A stretch of DNA of 64,000 nt from Primulina eburnea (taxonomy: Eukaryota; Streptophyta; Magnoliopsida; Lamiales; Gesneriaceae), in the NCBI RefSeq assembly GCF_022965805.1, contig NW_027331410.1, positions 36,001 through 100,000 on the forward strand, in the 5' to 3' direction. Positions 57,357 to 64,000 of this stretch are shown here, in pieces (position 1 is the first letter of the stretch; each line of letters opens with the position of its first letter). The notes under the pieces are model-generated. The model was not told the origin of the DNA. It saw nothing but the letters and a program-made list of their open reading frames with translations, and made no database searches. A program made the translations under genes and the position numbers.

Positions 57357-58140
57357 TTAGAAACACTCAATAATAACTCTACATTCTCAAACATAATTTT
57401 TTCCTCATTCCTTATTCCCTCAAATGTTTGTTTGAGCTCCTTAATCTTTTAAATTTTCCAAAAATATCCATATTATAGTACATGACATTGTTATACCTAT
57501 CCAACATGTTCTTAAAGGCATATAACCCAAAGACATGTAGTTACACAAGGTTTCCGGCCTATATAATATGTTTCAAATGATTGAATATTTATTTTTATAT
57601 AAATGACCCATAATGCTTTCATATGAACAATTTACGTATTTGATCGGAGTCTCGTTGAGTTTTATCCACCGAGTTTTATAAATTGCTCCTCACAGTCCAA
57701 CCATATACTCACAACAGATGATTCCTGATGTATATTCATTCAACAACACCTAGCATAATCTTGTTTCTTTTCCTACCTCAGGATGTTCGATTTTATCCAA
57801 TATTTTTCCTTTTGAAAGCAAGTGCTGTGAACAATCTAATCTAGATTCATTCTTTCTCTCATTTGCTTTTGGTCTAAAGAGCCCCTAGTTCAACTTTAGC
57901 TGATTATTAGAATTGATTCATCTGATTCTGATTGAGAACCGCTAGGTTCAATTTGAAAATAATACATGAGATGGGCAGCAAGCTTGGTATTTTTATTCAA
58001 ACATACAATTTATTAGTATATAGTAACCTCCTGTAGAGGAGCATGAACTTGCTTAGCTACCTATAGTACCCAGAATTACAACACATATAATAAAGAAAAC
58101 CGTGACAAGTTTATTTTCAAAGAAAAATGAAGATATTGAA
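57357..58140. other. AT-rich spacer
   Basis: No gene recognised. It may include the decayed downstream end of the relic at 58141-61369. Confidence 0.35.
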
Positions 58141-59218
58141 TGATGCATTCATCTTCTTTTTGCCCTGATATTTATATAAGTCTCGGTGAATTTGAAATCC
58201 GGACTTCAAATTTTGTGAATTATTTTGCCAATTGTGGTCAACAACATCTTATGAGTAGTTGTCCCTTCAACCACAATTTGGTGACTTATATTTATGGGTG
58301 GTTGATGGTCCATCTTCACTCAGTTAGTGGAATCGTCTTTTAGTGGTGCCCATCCTCTACTAATAGAGTGGTTGGATCATATGTTTTCTTTGTCTTTATG
58401 GGGGAATCTTCTGATTTTGTATGGTCTCTGAGGAAATTGTTTTTAGTGCGGTCTTCACTACTTGGACTTGTCTCTGTATTATGCTTCCGATAAGATCTTA
58501 GTCAAAACCTCTCTCGAATTCTGACTCTTTTTGGTTCGGGAATTCTGAGAATATGCTTTCTGACCATCTTCATAGTTTCAGAATTTTCAGCGAGTTTCTT
58601 TGCTCCCCGACAGCTTGCTATTCCACATAATATTTCTTTCATTTCAAATAAGTCTTATGCAAAACTCGTTGTTTTTCTGTCATAGTGTTTAAATAGGAAA
58701 GATCTACTTATAGAATTATGATAAAATTTAAATTGAAACTTGACTTTAGTCTACTTTAGTTAAACAGACCCATAGACCCTATGCTATTCTTGTAGAGATG
58801 TCATATTCAGTTTATGAAGCAACAAGGGGTGTTTCTTTTATTGGATGATCTTTGATAAATTTTTGAAAATTTGTATTTGGTCTCCTTATCTTAATAAGAT
58901 GAAATGCTTGTGGGAGCCTTTTTCAGTTAGTTCTGGTGCTATACTAGTTCCAGAATACCTCATATTGACAAATAGTCGTTTGCCCATATCTTATGATCAA
59001 CTTCCTAAATCCACTTAGGTAATCCTGAAAGTTCTGAGAAGTTGAATGATGTAGCATAAATTGAGGCAAGGGTCCCGAATTCATACCATGTCTTGACCTC
59101 TTTTGAATATGAATTTGATTTCATTCATACCTTAAGATATTTTTCTACTACATCAACCCGGATTGTGGCTGGGTTGTGTCTTTTCTTGTTTTCAATTTCT
59201 ATCAGTTCTGTTGATATA

Positions 59219-59524
59219 CTAAAATAGAGAAACTGCATATTCATTAGTATCAACATTAGATTTACCTATGTTTGTATGATATCTAAGGTTAATCTCTCTC
59301 TCTCTCTCTTCAATCCCCGATGTTGAAGGTTGACTTGAAAACTTGAGATAAGGATCTGGAATTTCAATTTTTGTTTCACCCAACTCATCTGGAGATGATC
59401 CCGAATTAACATTTGTACTAGGGGTATTTGAATCCCCTGCTCCAGGTATAAAATGTTGTACTCGAAAATTGTCCATTAGTGTAACCATTGGTTTCTCAAT
59501 GCTTTGGAGGATAAACCTTTGCAT
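59219..59524 (-). pseudogene. Relic: Ser/Pro-rich linker fragment
   Basis: A 101-residue open stretch including LMDNFRVQHFIPG and a Ser/Thr/Pro-rich tail, downstream of the movement-protein-like part. A (CT)n run at about 59291-59310 interrupts it. Confidence 0.35.
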
Positions 59525-59824
59525 TACATATCATAGCTAGATATAAGCCTGCAAACATCCTGTAGTTCAATAAGGGACAATTCTCTTATCGGCTTACTCT
59601 AGTCTACCTCCAACTTCTTTATTCAGGGCAAGTTTGAAAAACTTTTGTTCTCGATTGGTTTTCTTGGACAATGGGTTTTTCCCCTTGTAACTTGTTATTC
59701 TATCTCTTTGAAAAGATAATATTTTGGGTTCAAGGATAAGACTTTGACTCTTGTGTAGAATCGGTTTGTCTTATATATAAATATTTGTTTCATGTATTAA
59801 ACAAACTCAATTCTTTCTTGTAAA

Positions 59825-60430
59825 TTATCTGACCAACTTTTCCAAATATCTCAGATATTTTAATAAACTTATTTCTAATAAACAATCGTGAATGATGTGT
59901 ATTAGATAAAGTATATGAAATTTGATAAGTAATAGAATATGGTCTATCACTATCTTTCATCAGCTTTTACCTTTGAATTTTTGACACAACGTCAAAGCTT
60001 TGCTGAAATCTTAATATGCCAGATTGAAGGCAATTATCGGATAAATTACTACTATAATTTTCCTTGCACAAAGAGTCTTTGTTCTTATTATTGAATCTTG
60101 AAGGTTACACGTTTGTTTATCGCATATAGCAATGTCAATGAACATAACTATTCCTTCTTTAAAAATAGTTTTTATCATAATCTAGATTGTTTTGATATGA
60201 ATCCAGGGCATGGTTCGTACGTGTTACTTCTAACTTGAGTTTTTGCAATTTTTCCTTAATTTCTAAAAAAGAAATTAGTTGCATCTCCACCCGATTTCCC
60301 GTAAATATAATTGGGATTGTCATTTGTCTTTTGGAAATATTATAGATTAAATGATACTTTCTGTTTATTAGACCAAGATATCCTAAGAACTTTCTTACAT
60401 GTCCAGAAGAAAATTCTTGATATCTCTATA
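59825..60430 (-). pseudogene. Relic: movement-protein-like fragment
   Basis: Two open stretches remain, GHVRKFLGYLGLINRKYHLI (start near 60400) and PYSITYQISYTLSNTHHSRL (near 59925), separated by stops and a frame change. They remind me of the 30K-type movement protein of endogenous caulimovirids. This is recognition by memory and has not been searched. Confidence 0.4.
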
Positions 60431-60539
60431 GACTAAGATTTTCTCTAATAATCTTTTGGACCATATGCGATATTGTTGTCTGGCTAAAGAGCCTACAATT
60501 CTTCATGTGTTTCGTATTGAAATACCCCGTCTTCAGTCA

Positions 60540-60881
60540 GATTCTGATTATGTTCCATCAATTTCTTCCTGACTCAAGACTTCTTCTTCTTAATATATAC
60601 TTTTGTTTGAGGCAATATCCTCATACTAGTATACTCGAACAAGATCTTGGTAATAAAGCGCTTCTAAAATATCGGGGTTTGGATCGAAAGTTTTAATCTC
60701 CTTTTATCATTTTCTGGGCAGTTGGTCGAAATGTGACCTCTTGCTCAACATGTCCAGTAATTACAATATTTAAAATTTTCATTTTAAAACTTTCATTAAC
60801 TCGGGTGTAAACTCTTCTGAAATTTTTCTTTATAGTTGTTCCTCCCATGATTCGAGATGTGCTTGATGCTTGTGATGACAT
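60540..60881 (-). pseudogene. Relic: basic segment, damaged zinc knuckle and acidic tail
   Basis: A basic stretch leads into a knuckle whose final part reads GHISTNCPEN. A TGA lies inside it, and the first cysteine position encodes Tyr. It is followed, in the same frame, by an acidic region (PDILEALYYQDLVRVY, then a run of Glu/Asp with stops). Basic-knuckle-acidic order is typical of caulimovirid coat proteins. Confidence 0.45.
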
Positions 60882-60946
60882 TCTACTTCTCAGTGGTCAA
60901 TTTCTCTGCCCAGATTTGTAATATCTGACTTTTTGTTTGGACCATA

Positions 60947-61222
60947 TTATTCTTGGTTTCTAAGAACTAATCTCACTTCTTCCACTTCTGGTATAAGTGT
61001 GAGATCTAAAACTCTTCTTGTTTGAATATTCTTTATTGTTACAAGAATTTCTTCTTGTTTTTCAAGGATCTTTTTTTCTAGTTTTTGTAATACATAATAC
61101 ATCATGCTGCCACAATTTTGTACCATAATTCGGATTTTTCTAATATCTCTAGAGAGTTGATAAGTTTCACTTTGTTTCAAATATCTAACATTTGTTAGAA
61201 CTTCTTGTTTCAAGTATTCCAA
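60947..61222 (-). pseudogene. Relic: coiled-coil coat-region fragment
   Basis: A 91-residue open stretch with heptad-like spacing of leucine/isoleucine and many Lys/Glu (for example QKLEKKILEKQEEIL). It precedes the zinc-knuckle fragment, as a virion-associated or coat-protein N-terminal segment might. No close family can be named from sequence alone. Confidence 0.4.
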
Positions 61223-61369
61223 AGTTTTGGAATAAGTTATTCAAATAATTAATCTCAAACATGTGTTCAAATCCATATTATTTGAAATAATTCCCCTATT
61301 CAAATATTTAATTACACAGTAATAATAATTTTGTATGTTTGAAATAATTTTAACTATGCTCTGATAATA

Positions 61370-61734
61370 TTTCTGGTCTCAGTAAATCAATCAATTAAAC
61401 TCAATAAATATAAGGGTATTTTTTTCATATTTTATTGTTTTAAGGAATTTGAACAAAGTTTTTTAGATGTAAGGAGTTATGATAAATTTATGTTTTAATT
61501 TGAGGATTTATCTTAATTTATCATTTTAAAATCTGCATTTTATGTTATTTTAGCATAGTTTATATGATTGCATCAAGGTATGTTTAATTAATTTTGGTTA
61601 AATATCATACTATTTTATTGTACTCAGGCTCTTTCACAACAACTTTGGGATATGAATTTAGTTTTACTTGTTTTTTTAATGATGTGGGAGATCATAGTCG
61701 CTATCATTCATTATGCACTGGGTAAAACTCTCGA
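61370..61734. other. AT-rich spacer
   Basis: Nothing recognised upstream of the relic. Confidence 0.35.
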
Positions 61735-61770
61735 GTAACGCAATAGATAACAAATCACGTTAGACATGTA

Positions 61771-62056
61771 AACCACATTGAAAAAGTCATGTGTGACAAG
61801 TTTGCTCGACAAGATTTTGGCAGGGAGAATCAAACTCCTGCTATTGGTGAAGATCTCACATACTCCACCAACTCGAACACCTCTTCAGTGTGCAAGGGTA
61901 AACCCATGGACTAACATAATATCCTGAAAACTACGTTGGTCGGGTAAAAGCCTTGTTTGACAAACTCGTCCACAAAGGTATTGATAGGGATAATCGAACT
62001 TCTGATCAGTGTTCAAGCGCTCGCCATCTCTACCAACACGAACACCTGAGAAGCTA
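61771..62056. repeat. Two diverged copies of a SINE-like repeat
   Basis: About 61771-61905 and 61932-62056 share GACAAGTTTGCTCGACAAG / GACAAACTCGTCCACAAAG, then GGGAGAATCAAACTCCTG / GGGATAATCGAACTTCTG, and CAACTCGAACACCTCTTCAG / CAACACGAACACCTGAGAAG. The middle block reads as a B-box on the minus strand. Confidence 0.45.
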
Positions 62057-62224
62057 GGCTTACCTTTTTCCTTAATACGTGAAGCATTTCGATTGAAATC
62101 AAAATATCCACAGTTTTCTCAAAACCGAAATCGAAAAATTACAAACCAATTGAACTTCCGACCATGAATGCTTGTTATGTGTGTGTGTGTGTATTTATAA
62201 TGTTAAAATGATGATACAAATATT

Positions 62225-62380
62225 TTCGAGCACGAACTCGAGTAACTTGATATTTTCACGAGCTGGGCTCAAACTTGAAATTTCTTAACCGAATTCAAGT
62301 CGAGCCTAAAAAATTTAAATCGATTTGAACTCGAGTAGTATGATACACGAGCTGGACTTGGCTCATATGTACCCTTAGTT
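62225..62380. repeat. GAGCTCG/AACTCGAG-rich dispersed repeat fragment
   Basis: Contains GAGCACGAACTCGAG, ACGAGCTGGGCTC and CGAGTCG-type pieces related to 45966-46160. A (GT)n tract precedes it at 62176-62193. Confidence 0.4.
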
Positions 62381-63620
62381 CCATCGGGACACTGGCTGAC
62401 ACTATACCAAGAGGCTCGTGACTATCTTCTACTTTGAGACATTGTTTCATGTTCTAACACTGGATGACACTGGAGCAAGAGACTTTTGTGGCTTATCTTT
62501 TGGGCATTGTTTAGTGTGTATTATAAGGGGTGATTGATTTTTAATCTTGCACTTATCATGTGTTTGGTGTGCATGATTAAAATTGAGATATGCCCGTTCA
62601 GCCCGCACCCGGCCCGCACTGTATGCATTATTATCCTCTTGTTGATGATTATATAATTCTTTAGGGGAAAAAGAATGATGTTTCATTAATTTAAACTTTC
62701 CAAAGTTTAAAATAATTATAAATTCAAATTTTTTAATAATATTTAAATATAATTTTAATTTGACTAATATTATTAATCATTTTTAAATTATTATTATATT
62801 ATTTTTAACTGTAATATTATAATTGTTTTTAACCATTATTTTTAATATTCAAATTTGTATTAATATTTTAATTACACAATAAATGCATATTTATGTATTT
62901 ATCAAAATTTAATTATTTTCTATAATATTAATCAATTTTTTAGTTGTTTTCGGAAATTGAAATTGATGAAAATTTAATAACTAATATAGTATTTTAATTT
63001 TATTTATAATTTTTTAAATAAATTAATTCTAGAAATTTATTTATTTATTCAATCATTTTAACAATATTATTACTAATTAATATATGACGAAGGCATTTTA
63101 GTAATCATAATATAATTAACAAAAATAATCAAGTAAGTTGAAATCATGTCAAACATCATATAATTTATAACGAAAACTTATATTTTACAAAATATTATTT
63201 TTTTTGAAATTAGAGATTTAGTCAAAAATATTAGCTTTCTCTAACTTTTATATGTGGAAAATATTAAATATTGATTTTGAAGCTCACCTTTCCATAGCGT
63301 GGAATCATATATTCTCCATGGACAATGCTACCTTTTACTCCGTACTTAAAGCGCGAGACAAATTCTTTTCTTTGTTGAAGCCACGTGAATAAGTTGAAGT
63401 TTCATGAAAGTTGACATAAATTCCCTTTCAATTATTTCTAAAAATAAAAATATAATTTTAAATCCCTATATATGAGATTTTTTTAAAAAAAAAATTCACA
63501 TGAATACTTAAGTTTACATTTGGTCTCTATCGGAAAAATTATGTGTATGCACTCTCTGATCCAAAAAAAATTGTTTCTGCACTCCCTTGACCCACATGGT
63601 TTTTCTCAGATGAATACTGT
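62381..63620. other. AT-rich spacer
   Basis: Very AT-rich from 62690 to 63250. No gene or repeat recognised. Confidence 0.4.
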
Positions 63621-63621
63621 A

Positions 63622-63880
63622 CAAAATATTAAAAATATAGTTCTCATATATGATATTTAAGTATCATATATTTCAGATATGATACTAATATATTGTTAAT
63701 GAGTACTCAAGCATGTATAACAAGTATTGGTATTGATAATACATTTGTCTTTTCAGACGAAAATCTTGCAAAACATTGAAAATATGATATTAATATATTA
63801 TATTTTGGTATAAAATGTTTCAGATACGATACTAATATATAATTTTTGAATGCTTAAACATATATAGAAAATGTTGATTT
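63622..63880. repeat. Two diverged tandem copies of a 147-bp AT-rich unit
   Basis: CAAAATATTAAAAATATAG at 63622 and CAAAACATTGAAAATATGA at 63769 each precede TTTCAGATATGATACTAATA or TTTCAGATACGATACTAATA and a matching 3' part. Confidence 0.6.
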
Positions 63881-64000
63881 TAATAAACTTATTCTAAATT
63901 TATACTCAAAATTTTATTTTTTTTTATATTAGGTCTAAAACAATTGATACTAAAATATTATATATTAATATCCGTGAAAAACATGAAGGTTCGGAAGTAC

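Larger units (their letters stand above)
58141..61369 (-). mobile_element. Decayed endogenous pararetrovirus-like relic (Caulimoviridae?)
   Basis: Minus-strand coding fossil broken by many stops and frame changes. In reading order: a primer-site-like TATTATCAGAGC (61369-61358); a coiled-coil stretch (61222-60947); a basic segment and damaged CCHC knuckle (about 60881-60720); an acidic segment (about 60690-60540); a movement-protein-like stretch (about 60430-59830); then tryptophan-containing sequence (59160-58850). A coat-protein-then-movement-protein order is known from cavemovirus-like genomes. I found no protease or reverse transcriptase. The alternative is an unclassified retroelement. 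No gene here can be functional. Confidence 0.45.

Noticed and set aside
57357..61369. Reverse transcriptase of the relic
   Set aside because: I read portions of the minus strand for YMDD-type or DTG motifs and found none, so none is claimed.

Overview
The window is AT-rich plant nuclear DNA. It has GT-AG introns, plant-type LTR retrotransposons, MITEs, SINEs, (AT)n microsatellites and four recognisable eudicot genes. A dispersed MITE carrying GTGAGACGGTCTCAC, and a Copia-type LTR I recall from Lamiales, suggest an asterid of that order; this is recollection, not a search result.

Layout. Positions 1-17947 are a nest of retrotransposons. The oldest piece is the minus-strand 5' LTR and leader of a Copia/LARD-like element (14179-17947). 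A minus-strand Ty3/gypsy Tekay-type element (element 1; gag-protease at 1-1732, LTR 1967-5714) lies in it. A plus-strand solo LTR (2333-4330, repeat ATAAA) interrupts the element 1 LTR. A second, complete Tekay-type element (element 2, 5715-14173, repeat TTACA) landed exactly at the outer end of the element 1 LTR. Positions 18100-19600 hold an (AT)n tract and an internally deleted PIF/Harbinger derivative.

Genes. A 14-exon nucleolar DEAD-box helicase of the RH7 type (20169-26189, plus) has telo-box and site II motifs in its promoter. A 3-exon mitochondrial OMA1-type metalloprotease (27529-29890, plus) follows, then a 5-exon GT64 glycosyltransferase of the EPC1/GMT1 type (30635-33953, plus). 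A 3-exon gibberellin 20-oxidase (42155-43716, minus) stands alone further on. The four genes belong to unrelated pathways (ribosome biogenesis, mitochondrial protein quality control, sphingolipid glycosylation, hormone synthesis). Each appears intact, with consistent splice phases.

The rest, 34-64 kb, is gene-poor. It holds seven or eight copies of one MITE family, two tRNA-derived SINEs (one with a perfect 13-bp duplication), a hAT MITE with an 8-bp duplication, tandem duplications, a foldback between microsatellites upstream of the gibberellin oxidase, and (58.1-61.4 kb, minus) a heavily decayed coding relic that reads like an endogenous caulimovirid: tRNA-Met-type primer site, coiled coil, broken zinc knuckle, acidic tail, movement-protein-like stretch. 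No reverse transcriptase was found in it.

The least expected signal is a set of GC-rich hairpin modules at the same place (about 100-310 bp in) in all three Tekay-type LTRs. Their sequences differ between families, but the fold is kept, including a paired base change within one array.
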